Source: Maribacter sp. ACAM166 (GTDB lineage: Bacteria; Bacteroidota; Bacteroidia; Flavobacteriales; Flavobacteriaceae). Taken from it: 64,000 bases of DNA. The translations under genes were made by a program, and so were the position numbers. The DNA lies in contig NZ_VAUW01000007.1 in NCBI RefSeq assembly GCF_005771495.1, forward strand, positions 87,212 through 151,211, written 5' to 3'. Under the pieces are notes generated by a model that worked only from the letters and a program-made list of their open reading frames with translations, was not told the DNA's origin and ran no database searches. Positions 19,267 through 27,027 of the stretch are shown in pieces (position 1 is the first letter of the stretch; the number at the start of each line of letters is the position of its first letter).

Positions 19267-20043
19267 TTAAAAAACACCCAATCCATTTAACAAAAGCACT
19301 CTTATTCCTACCATAAATACAAGAAGTGCCGTAACCCTTTTGATACCGTTTGCAGATAATTTTTTTAAGCTGATTCGAATTCCTAATTGACCGCCGAGTA
19401 ACACCGCAACAACCAAACAAAGGGTCTCCCTCCATGGAAGCACTAAAGAGTCACTAGTCATTAGTCCAAATAATCCAGAAATCGAATTGACCAATATAAA
19501 AAAGCTGGCCAAGGCGGCTATTTTAATTGCCTTGTTCCACCGTAAATGATTTAAGACTGGCGCTAAAAATATACCTCCACCAATACCTACTAATCCTGAT
19601 AAGAAACCAATACCCGCACCTAATACATAGCTTAAATAACTAGAATATTCCTTAGTTTCTTTGTGGTTACTCTTTAAAGTAAACGTTTGTGATACCAAAA
19701 AAACGGCCGAAAGTATAAGAGAACTTCCTAAAAACATAAAGAAAACTTCTTCTTTTAATCGAAAAGATGCCCCAATAAACGCCAACGGAATACTTGCAAT
19801 AACAAAGGGCAGAAAATCCTTCAATTTAGCATGGCCGTTCTTAAAGTATAAATAAGTACTAACCGATACTACTACTACGTTACAGACCAAGGCAATAGAA
19901 CGTATGGCAAAAAAACTAGTTAAAAAAAGCGTCAATAATGCTAAATAACTAGAGCCACCTCCAAAACCTACGGAAGAATAAAGCGTGGCAATGATAAAAA
20001 AACCAACACATAGTAGCGCTAATTGTTCAATTGGTATGAGCAT
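19267..20043 (-). CDS. TauE/SafE-family anion exporter
   Basis: 258-aa inner-membrane protein with seven or eight hydrophobic segments and the family glycine motifs SSVGFGGGSSYLAL near residue 24 and GLVGIGGGIFLAPVL near 150. Members export sulfite, sulfoacetate or related anions. It overlaps moeB by 17 nt inside the molybdenum cofactor operon, so it is co-expressed with it. Sulfite export next to a Mo-dependent sulfite oxidase would make sense, but no such enzyme is in the window; the substrate is inferred. Confidence 0.88.
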   Translation of the reverse strand: MLIPIEQLALLCVGFFIIATLYSSVGFGGGSSYLALLTLFLTSFFAIRSIALVCNVVVVSVSTYLYFKNGHAKLKDFLPFVIASIPLAFIGASFRLKEEVFFMFLGSSLILSAVFLVSQTFTLKSNHKETKEYSSYLSYVLGAGIGFLSGLVGIGGGIFLAPVLNHLRWNKAIKIAALASFFILVNSISGLFGLMTSDSLVLPWRETLCLVVAVLLGGQLGIRISLKKLSANGIKRVTALLVFMVGIRVLLLNGLGVF

Positions 20044-21100
20044 AGGTAACTATATGGTTCATACCGCCCGCAACATTGATAAATTTATTTTGAGGGAAGA
20101 GCTCGTTTAACTGAAGTATTGCTTTTTTACTTCGAATTCCAGATTGACATATAACATAAACTGGTGATTTCATATCTACCTCATCAACCCGTTCTATAAG
20201 TTCATTTATAGGAATATGTTTAGAACCCTCTAAATGGTTTCTCACATACTCTTTACTTGTTCTAACATCAATCAATTCAATCTTCCCATCAGTATAAAGA
20301 CTTTGAAAGTCTTTCGCTTCTACTGATTGTATTGGTAGTTCACAATCAAAGTCATAGCTAGTTGCTAAGTTTTTGATTTTTTGATTTTCTAGATTTAAAC
20401 TTAGTTTCATTCGTTGAAAACGCTGCGTGAGTCCATCGAACAATACTAAAACACCAGACAGCACATCGCCAATTTCAGTAAGTATTTTGATGGTTTCCAA
20501 GGCTTGTAAGTTTCCAATTATCCCAGGAAGAATTCCAAGAACTCCATGTTCATTACAATTCGGTACAGCATCGGCATTTGGCATTTCTGGAAATAAACAA
20601 CGATAGGTTGGGCCGCCCTTATAATTAAACACGCTGACTTGCCCCTCAAACCCATGCAACGCTCCGTAAATAAATGGTTTGTTTAAAAGTACGCAGGCAT
20701 CATTTATTAAATATCTTGTGGGAAAATTATCTGTAGCATCAACCACTATATCGTATTTAGCTATAATCTCAAGTGCGTTCGAAATGGTTAAAAAAGTTTG
20801 ATATAGCTCAATATTAGTATCTGAATTCTGTGCTAACAATTGAGTTTTAGCCGCTACTACTTTCGGCACACCAACCATCTTTTCAGTGTAAAGAACTTGA
20901 CGATGTAAATTTGATAGTGAAACTACATCAGCATCGACAATACCTAGTGTTCCAACTCCCATAGCATTTAAATAGGTCATTACAGGAACACCTAGACCAC
21001 CAGCACCAACAACCAAAACTTTGGCCGATTTAAGTTTTTGTTGCCCTTCAGGACCGAAACCTTTTAGCGTTGTTTGTCGTTGATATCTATCCTGATTCAT
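20027..21100 (-). CDS. moeB: MoeB/ThiF-type adenylyltransferase fused to rhodanese domain
   Basis: 357 aa. Residues 1-240 are an E1-like adenylating domain: YQRQTTLKGFG, the nucleotide loop VVGAGGLGVPV near residue 32, DADVVSLSNLHRQ near 57, DATDNFPTRY near 122. Residues ~265-357 are a rhodanese domain with active loop CQSGIRSKKA. It should activate the MoaD C-terminus, and the rhodanese may deliver sulfur. The zinc cysteines are missing: TYRC replaces the usual CxxC, and no second CxxC is present. Overlaps mobA by 4 nt. Confidence 0.93.
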   Translation of the reverse strand: MNQDRYQRQTTLKGFGPEGQQKLKSAKVLVVGAGGLGVPVMTYLNAMGVGTLGIVDADVVSLSNLHRQVLYTEKMVGVPKVVAAKTQLLAQNSDTNIELYQTFLTISNALEIIAKYDIVVDATDNFPTRYLINDACVLLNKPFIYGALHGFEGQVSVFNYKGGPTYRCLFPEMPNADAVPNCNEHGVLGILPGIIGNLQALETIKILTEIGDVLSGVLVLFDGLTQRFQRMKLSLNLENQKIKNLATSYDFDCELPIQSVEAKDFQSLYTDGKIELIDVRTSKEYVRNHLEGSKHIPINELIERVDEVDMKSPVYVICQSGIRSKKAILQLNELFPQNKFINVAGGMNHIVTYAHTN

Positions 21101-21690
21101 AATGCTAATTTTTGTAGTGCTTGCTCATATTCTACCCTCGAATTTGCATTTAAAAGCACCTCCTTGTTTTTTGGAAACACCAAATTCACATCGGCATTTA
21201 TTAAAAATTTTCTAGGGCATGAACCATTACCTGAATTTAAATAAGTTACAGATTGTTTGAGAGATTCGGGTTCCCAAATAGCACACAATGGTTCTGGTAA
21301 TGGATTTTCAACGTCGGCGAATGCACTGGCTATTTTATTCAAATTTCTTCCATCAATCAATTGTTGTAATGCATCTTTATCCACCAATGGCAAATCGCAA
21401 GCCAATACCAACCAAGCAACTTCTGGATGTTCTGCATGCGCAGATAACAATCCATTATAAGGACCACGATATTCGTCCTTATCGATCATGGTTTCAAACT
21501 CTTGCGAGATTCCCTTTTCTTGATCACTTCGAACACTTATAAATGTTCGATTACAGACCCCTTTCAACAAATGATATAAATGCTCTCTTTGCGGCAGTTT
21601 GTGATAGGTTATCAATCCTTTATCCTCTCCCATTCTAGTGCTTTTCCCACCGGAAAGCACCAATCCGTATAGTTTAGCGTTTGAAATCAT
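21097..21690 (-). CDS. mobA: Molybdenum cofactor guanylyltransferase MobA
   Basis: 197 aa; transfers GMP to the molybdenum cofactor to give the dinucleotide form used by DMSO-reductase-type enzymes. The N-terminus has the nucleotidyltransferase signature LSGGKSTRMGEDKG at residues 13-26, then VLACDLPLVD near 95. Overlaps moeB by 4 nt and moaC by 17 nt. Its presence suggests that the organism makes at least one guanylylated molybdoenzyme. Confidence 0.93.
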   Translation of the reverse strand: MISNAKLYGLVLSGGKSTRMGEDKGLITYHKLPQREHLYHLLKGVCNRTFISVRSDQEKGISQEFETMIDKDEYRGPYNGLLSAHAEHPEVAWLVLACDLPLVDKDALQQLIDGRNLNKIASAFADVENPLPEPLCAIWEPESLKQSVTYLNSGNGSCPRKFLINADVNLVFPKNKEVLLNANSRVEYEQALQKLAL

Positions 21691-22150
21691 TTTTGCCTCC
21701 TGTTTTTTGTTCTAATTGAATGTTCCCTATAATTATATCTTGCGAAAGTGCTTTACACATATCGTAAATGGTAAGCGCTGCTACAGACACTCCTGTCAAT
21801 GCTTCCATTTCTACACCGGTCTTTTCGTTACATTTTACTGTACAGGAAATCTTAAACTGATTAATATTTGGCTCTATTTCAACATTAATTTTAGAAAGAT
21901 TGATTTGATGACATAAAGGAATTAATTCTGCGGTTTTCTTTACACCTTGAATACCTGCAATTACAGCTGTTTGTACGATACTTCCCTTTTTACCTACAAA
22001 ATCTTGGTCCGTTAAAGATTTAAAAACTTCTGCAGGAAAATGTACCGTTCCCGTTGCTATTGCAGTTCGAACCGATGCTTCCTTCTGGGAAACATCGACC
22101 ATGGTTGCATTACCAGATTCATCTATGTGTGACAATTTTTTCTCCATCAT
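21674..22150 (-). CDS. moaC: Cyclic pyranopterin monophosphate synthase MoaC
   Basis: With MoaA converts GTP to cyclic pyranopterin monophosphate. 158 aa, full length; motifs are LIPLCHQI near residue 77 and MEALTGVSVAALTIYDMCKA near 113, which holds active-site residues. It overlaps moaA by 4 nt and mobA by 17 nt. Confidence 0.97.
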   Translation of the reverse strand: MMEKKLSHIDESGNATMVDVSQKEASVRTAIATGTVHFPAEVFKSLTDQDFVGKKGSIVQTAVIAGIQGVKKTAELIPLCHQINLSKINVEIEPNINQFKISCTVKCNEKTGVEMEALTGVSVAALTIYDMCKALSQDIIIGNIQLEQKTGGKNDFKR

Positions 22151-23130
22151 CCACCTATAGAAGTCATTGAGTTACTAAAAACGTCCTTATACTTTTCTTG
22201 GGCTTCAAAACCAGTTTTAGCTCTGCTGCCCACAGCCTTCAAAATGGCTGATTTAATATTTTCATCCACACCTTCAGCTCTCATAATATCTCTTAAATTA
22301 GCGCTTGCCTTAGCATACAAACAAGTAATGACATCACCTGTTGCCGTAATTCGCAAACGATTACAGCTTCCACAAAATGTTCTACTAAAGGAAGGTATAA
22401 CACCAAATGTTCCTTTAAAACCTGGAATCTTATAATTTATAGAAGTAGATGTTTTTGGCGATTCTAATTTATAATATGTTGGATGGGCTTCTTTGATATG
22501 TTCCAATATAGCTTTGAAATCCCATTTTATAGTTTGAAATTCTTTAGACCCACCATTAAATGGCATTTCCTCTAAAAACCGAACCGACACATTATAGTGT
22601 TTAGTCAGTTCTAACATTGGTAGAATATCATCCGTATTCTGACCCTCTAACGCTATGAAATTAATACGAACATTGAACCCTTCAGTAATTAAGCGAATCA
22701 TATTATTATAGACCACATCATATTGATTACGACGGGTAATACGCTCAAAAGCTTCGCGATTTATGGCATCCATACTCACATTGATATTCTTGATACCCAA
22801 CTCCTTCAATTCATCAATATGTGGACCTATCAAGGTAGCGTTCGTAGTTACTGAAATATCTTTTAGACCTTCCAATTCTGACAACCTACGAAATAATACC
22901 ATTAAATCTTTTCTTACAAATGGCTCACCACCGGTAATTCGTATTTTATCAATACCCTGAGAAATTACAATCTCACTTAATTTAACAAGTTCATCAATAG
23001 TGAACAGGTTGTCATTTTTAGCAAAACTGATTCCTTCCTCTGGCATACAATAATTACAACGCAGGTTGCAACGATCTGTTACGGCCAACCTTAGGTAATT
23101 AATGGTTCTATTATGATTATCTACTAGCAT
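22147..23130 (-). CDS. moaA: GTP 3',8-cyclase MoaA (radical SAM)
   Basis: First enzyme of molybdenum cofactor synthesis. 327 aa. The N-terminal radical-SAM cluster CNLRCNYC is near residues 21-28, the SAM motif TGGEPFVRKD near 63. The C-terminal cluster motif FCGSCNRLRITATGDVITC is near 254, and the protein ends with the required GG (TSIGG). All cluster cysteines are present. Confidence 0.98.
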   Translation of the reverse strand: MLVDNHNRTINYLRLAVTDRCNLRCNYCMPEEGISFAKNDNLFTIDELVKLSEIVISQGIDKIRITGGEPFVRKDLMVLFRRLSELEGLKDISVTTNATLIGPHIDELKELGIKNINVSMDAINREAFERITRRNQYDVVYNNMIRLITEGFNVRINFIALEGQNTDDILPMLELTKHYNVSVRFLEEMPFNGGSKEFQTIKWDFKAILEHIKEAHPTYYKLESPKTSTSINYKIPGFKGTFGVIPSFSRTFCGSCNRLRITATGDVITCLYAKASANLRDIMRAEGVDENIKSAILKAVGSRAKTGFEAQEKYKDVFSNSMTSIGG

Positions 23131-23249
23131 TTATATTATTCAAAAATTAAGTTCAAGTTCAAACAGAATTATTAGTGCTATTTGATTTTTAATATGCATC
23201 CAACATTTATTGTACTACATTACCACTTTTTACCTGCAGCCCACCCAAC

Positions 23250-23666
23250 TTATGGATGTGCTGAAACCCATACCGATTTATTCTTGAATTTCTCCTTTTT
23301 CCAAATAGGTACGGTTTCCTTAAGCGTATCAATCAGAAACCGACAAGCCTCAAAACATGCATCTCTATGAGCAGAAGAAGCTCCTACTACTACTACAGGC
23401 TCCGCCACTCCTTTTTCCCCTACAGCATGTCGCAATACAACTTTGTTTAGGTTCCATTTTTCTATGGCCCTATCCGCTATTTTCTCCATTTCCTTCAAGG
23501 CCATGGTTTTATAGGTTTCAAATTCTAAAGCAACCACTTCTTCTTCATTGGTAAACTCACGTACAGTACCCACAAAAACACAGATACCGCCACTTTTTGC
23601 GTCGCTTAATTCAGCATACACTTGGGCTGTTTCTATCGTGTCAACTATTTCTATTATCTTTTTCAT
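23250..23666 (-). CDS. moaE: Molybdopterin synthase catalytic subunit MoaE
   Basis: 138 aa; forms the heterotetramer with MoaD that adds the dithiolene sulfurs to cyclic pyranopterin monophosphate. The family segments GGICVFVGTVRE near residue 26, LRHAVGEKGVAEPVVVVG near 78 and SSAHRDACFEACR near 98 are present, then the basic PIWKKE near the end. It starts one base after the moaD stop region (shared T), so both are co-translated. A 119-nt gap separates it from moaA, with no gene seen in it. Confidence 0.95.
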   Translation of the reverse strand: MKKIIEIVDTIETAQVYAELSDAKSGGICVFVGTVREFTNEEEVVALEFETYKTMALKEMEKIADRAIEKWNLNKVVLRHAVGEKGVAEPVVVVGASSAHRDACFEACRFLIDTLKETVPIWKKEKFKNKSVWVSAHP

Positions 23667-23908
23667 TAGCCTCCACTTACGGGTGGTATAATTGCAATTT
23701 CTTCACTACCATTCAAAGTTACATCATCGGTTGCATATTCGCTATTTACAGCTACTGCCAATGCGTTTAATTTTGAAAACTCTGGATAGGAGTCTACTAG
23801 TTGTTTTTTTAAGGCCGCGACCGTTCTAGGTTTGTTCAGCTCTTCCGAAAATATAAGTTCTGAATTACCTACAATGTCTTTAGCTATTCCAAAAAAAAGC
23901 ACATTCAT
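23666..23908 (-). CDS. moaD: Molybdopterin synthase sulfur carrier subunit MoaD
   Basis: 80 aa from the ATG at 23908, which begins the first beta strand (MNVLFFG); an upstream ATG at 23935 would add nine non-family residues. Ubiquitin-like fold ending with PPVSGG, whose terminal GG is adenylated by MoeB and then carries the thiocarboxylate. First gene of the cofactor operon moaD-moaE-moaA-moaC-mobA-moeB-tauE-moeA. Confidence 0.94.
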   Translation of the reverse strand: MNVLFFGIAKDIVGNSELIFSEELNKPRTVAALKKQLVDSYPEFSKLNALAVAVNSEYATDDVTLNGSEEIAIIPPVSGG

Positions 23909-23942
23909 TTTCATTCTAAATTTGATGAATTTCAAGTTACTT

Positions 23943-23980
23943 ATAAAAAATAAGGTGCCATAAAAATGACACCTTATTTA
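23943..23980 (-). terminator. Terminator after the DUF6503-like gene
   Basis: AAATAAGGTG (23948-23957) pairs with CACCTTATTT (23970-23979), with CAT/ATG extending the stem inward. On the minus strand it is followed by a T run. It separates the lipoprotein gene from the moaD operon. Confidence 0.75.
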
Positions 23981-24005
23981 ACTAAATAAAAATATTCATA
24001 GGATA

Positions 24006-24803
24006 CTAATCCACAATTAATTTTGCATTTTCTGGATTCGTATAAAAATCTTTTGGTCTTGCTACTTTTGACAAACTGGCATTTTCAAAATCAACCATTT
24101 TTGCAGGCTCTTTTATTTCACCGTTTTCTACGACATGCCACGTTATAGCTTGTGGAAGTAATATTTCATTGACTTTCAACCAATCACCATAATTGACCCA
24201 GCTTATTTTATCTGAAGGTTCCTTACTAAAGTAAGTCACCGTATAGCCCAGCCATTTCATTTGAAACGTATCAGCATCATAATGCAAATAATATTCGTCT
24301 TTTGAAGAAGCTCCAATACCAGAATTATAAGAAATTTTATACCCAGGATACGTTACACCTTCAACTTCAAGCGAAGGTATTTCTTCATAATTAAGTCCCG
24401 CATCAGCAAAAACATAGGGCATAGCGTAAAAATAGAACATAAGGTTATGGTAGAACTTAGGCTTCCCTTCATACGTACCCGCTATATCTAATAACCACAC
24501 ATTATCACCATCATATCCTAAACTATAAGTAGGAGTTGAAATTTTATCAGTTCTCCGATAAAGATCTATAATTTGATTTTCAGTAAATTCTGGTTTCATT
24601 ATATCAAAACTTAGCGTTTTATACGCCTTCCATTTATCCAATCCGCCGTGCGCTTCAAATACCTTAAAAAGATTTTCAGGGTATTTATTCTGGGTTGTTT
24701 CCTGTTCCGTTTCCTCAGAAAAATCCATCTTAATTTGTTTCTTTGGTTCTTCTTTACAAGCGAAGACGAGAAAGGTCGTTGCTGCAATTAGCACTTTATT
24801 CAT
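24006..24803 (-). CDS. Lipoprotein, probable DUF6503 family
   Basis: 265 aa with a lipoprotein signal (LVFACKEE, Cys 16) and an acidic, Gln/Thr-rich linker to about residue 40. The region from FKVFEAHGGLDKWKAYKTL onward resembles the flavobacterial DUF6503 family, with later WLLDIAGTYEGKPKFYHN and YYLHYDADTFQMKWLGYT. Function unknown; a beta-rich fold of the outer-membrane lipoprotein sorting type is possible. Single-gene unit with its own terminator. Confidence 0.75.
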   Translation of the reverse strand: MNKVLIAATTFLVFACKEEPKKQIKMDFSEETEQETTQNKYPENLFKVFEAHGGLDKWKAYKTLSFDIMKPEFTENQIIDLYRRTDKISTPTYSLGYDGDNVWLLDIAGTYEGKPKFYHNLMFYFYAMPYVFADAGLNYEEIPSLEVEGVTYPGYKISYNSGIGASSKDEYYLHYDADTFQMKWLGYTVTYFSKEPSDKISWVNYGDWLKVNEILLPQAITWHVVENGEIKEPAKMVDFENASLSKVARPKDFYTNPENAKLIVD

Positions 24804-24879
24804 ATATGGAAATCTTTAGTTTGTTGATTTTGTAGAAACCCGTTAGTCGATAAGTTAAGGTGTACTTAACAGATTAGAT

Positions 24880-24887
24880 TACTTTTG
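24880..24887 (+). promoter_or_regulatory. -7 box directly before the RNA methyltransferase
   Basis: TACTTTTG ends 6 nt before the ATG at 24894. Confidence 0.5.
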
Positions 24888-24893
24888 TAACTC

Positions 24894-25706
24894 ATGCATT
24901 CAAAAAAACACATCAGCAGCGCACACAACCCTTTAATTAAAAAGGCTTTGTTGCTAAAAGACAAATCTAGGGAGCGAAAGAAAACCGGACTCTTTCTTTT
25001 AGAAGGTATGCGCGAACTACAAATTGCAAATCGTGCTCAATACGAAATACTCACAATTTTCTATTGTGATACTATTTTGAAAGATGCCCAGAACAACACC
25101 CTTTTACAGTCCTTTTCTGCAGATAAATTAATTTCGGTAAGTACCGAGGTTTACAAAAAAATAGCCCACCGAGATAGTACTGAAGGGGTATTGGCAATTG
25201 CCAAAAGTAAAGAACATGAACTTTCTTCTTTCAAGTTTAATGGGCCAAATCCTTTAGTTCTTATTGCGGAAGCTCCTGAGAAACCAGGTAATATTGGCGC
25301 CTTATTAAGAACAGCAGATGCCGCCAACCTAGATGCTGTATTTATTGCAAATCCAAAAACAGATCTGTATAACCCCAACATTATACGGTCGAGTGTTGGT
25401 TGTGTTTTTTCTAGAAATGTTAAAGTTGGCAGTTCCAAGGAAATAATAGCATTTTTAAAAAAAGACGGATTTCAGTTATACTGTGCTTCCCTATCTGCTT
25501 CAAAACCATATACGACAGTAGATTTTAATGGACCAACAGCTATTGTTGTTGGAACCGAAAATTCTGGACTGAGTGAAGAATGGCTCAATAATTCAACCCA
25601 GAATATCATCATACCTATGGAAGGTGAAATAGATTCTATGAACGTTTCGGTATCCGCTGCAATACTTATCTTTGAAGCCAAAAGACAGCGAAGCTTAAAG
25701 GCTTAA
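24894..25706 (+). CDS. TrmH/SpoU-family RNA 2'-O-methyltransferase
   Basis: 270 aa. Residues ~1-100 form the substrate-binding part (NPLIKKALLLKDKSRERKKTGLFLLEG). The SPOUT domain follows with motif 1 PGNIGALLRTADAA near residue 131, motif 2 IVVGTENSGLS near 217, and motif 3 IPMEGEIDSMNVSVSAAI near 243. It methylates a ribose in rRNA or tRNA; the family includes RlmB, but the target base cannot be read from the sequence. Confidence 0.92.
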   Translation: MHSKKHISSAHNPLIKKALLLKDKSRERKKTGLFLLEGMRELQIANRAQYEILTIFYCDTILKDAQNNTLLQSFSADKLISVSTEVYKKIAHRDSTEGVLAIAKSKEHELSSFKFNGPNPLVLIAEAPEKPGNIGALLRTADAANLDAVFIANPKTDLYNPNIIRSSVGCVFSRNVKVGSSKEIIAFLKKDGFQLYCASLSASKPYTTVDFNGPTAIVVGTENSGLSEEWLNNSTQNIIIPMEGEIDSMNVSVSAAILIFEAKRQRSLKA

Positions 25707-25750
25707 CAAACTAATAATCAATTTAAAAGATTATATTTTTAAAATTATAT

Positions 25751-26983
25751 ATGGATAAAACACTTGTATTTTATTGTATCCTTATTATTCTCTTTAGTGA
25801 ATTCATTCTTGCTACCGTATTAAATTACCTCAACGCCAAACGATTCAAAGACCCTATTCCAAAAGACCTTGATGATGTGTATAATGTAGAAGAGTATAAA
25901 AAGTCACAGGCTTATAAACATACCAATTACAAATTCGGTATACTAACTTCCGTATTTTCTTTAGTTCTGATTCTAGTATTTTTAATTTTCGGTGGATTTG
26001 CTTGGGTTGATCAAGTGGCACAAAATATGACTGATAATATAATTATACAGGCATTGATTTTTTTCGGAATAATAATGATTGGGAGTGACATTTTCAATAT
26101 TCCATTTTCCTATTACCAGACCTTTGTTATCGAAGAAAAATTTGGTTTCAATAAAACCACACGTAAAACATTTTTAGTAGATAAGTTAAAGCAATGGGCT
26201 ATGACCGTTGTTATCGGTGGTGGAATTTTATCATTGGTAATATTATTCTTTCAATGGGCGGGTGCTAATTTCTGGCTGTATACATGGGCTCTAGTTATAC
26301 TTTTTACTTTATTCATGAACTTATTCTACAGCAAACTAATAGTTCCTTTATTCAATAAACAAGAACCATTGGAGTCTGGAAGTTTAAAAGAAAAAATCGA
26401 ACACTATGCTACCAATGTTGGTTTTGACTTACAGCACATTTTTGTAATTAACGGTTCTAAACGGTCAACAAAAGCCAATGCCTATTTTTCTGGTTTTGGA
26501 AAAGAAAAGAGGGTAACGCTTTATGATACACTCATCAATGATCTGGAAGAAGAAGAAATCGTTGCTGTTTTAGCTCATGAAATCGGACATTATAAGCGCA
26601 AGCATATAATTTTCAATCTGGCAACATCTATTTTACTTACGGGATTTATGCTGCTACTTTTATCCCTTTTCATTAACCATCCAGAGGTTTCACTAGCTAT
26701 AGGAGTTGATAGGCCTAGTTTCCACGCTGCATTAATCGGATTTGGTATATTATATAGTCCGGTTTCTGAGATTACCGGTTTATTAATGAACCACTTTTCT
26801 AGAAAATTCGAATATCAAGCCGATGATTATGCAAAAGACACTTATGCAGCAATGCCTTTGGTAACTTCCTTAAAAAAACTTTCCAAAAATAGTCTTAGTA
26901 ATTTGACTCCGCATCCGGCATATGTATTCATGCATTATTCTCACCCGCCACTTATCGATCGCATTCGAAATTTAAAGGCTTAA
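25751..26983 (+). CDS. M48 metalloprotease, CAAX-protease (Ste24) type
   Basis: 410-aa integral-membrane zinc protease. Several hydrophobic segments lie before residue 210. The catalytic motif HEIGHYKRKH is near residue 276, with a third-ligand Glu in FEYQADDYAKD near 355. The N-terminal region (residues 25-110) is the Peptidase_M48_N domain. Related enzymes cleave membrane or prenylated proteins; in bacteria they act in envelope quality control. It stands between the methyltransferase and relA/spoT. Confidence 0.92.
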   Translation: MDKTLVFYCILIILFSEFILATVLNYLNAKRFKDPIPKDLDDVYNVEEYKKSQAYKHTNYKFGILTSVFSLVLILVFLIFGGFAWVDQVAQNMTDNIIIQALIFFGIIMIGSDIFNIPFSYYQTFVIEEKFGFNKTTRKTFLVDKLKQWAMTVVIGGGILSLVILFFQWAGANFWLYTWALVILFTLFMNLFYSKLIVPLFNKQEPLESGSLKEKIEHYATNVGFDLQHIFVINGSKRSTKANAYFSGFGKEKRVTLYDTLINDLEEEEIVAVLAHEIGHYKRKHIIFNLATSILLTGFMLLLLSLFINHPEVSLAIGVDRPSFHAALIGFGILYSPVSEITGLLMNHFSRKFEYQADDYAKDTYAAMPLVTSLKKLSKNSLSNLTPHPAYVFMHYSHPPLIDRIRNLKA

Positions 26984-27027
26984 TTTTTGTTGTTCATCGT
27001 TAAAGATTACCTTATTTTTAATCTAGT

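Noticed and set aside
23909..24005. Possible molybdenum cofactor riboswitch before moaD
   Set aside because: The gap is too short and holds only the terminator hairpin of the preceding gene; no extended conserved structure.
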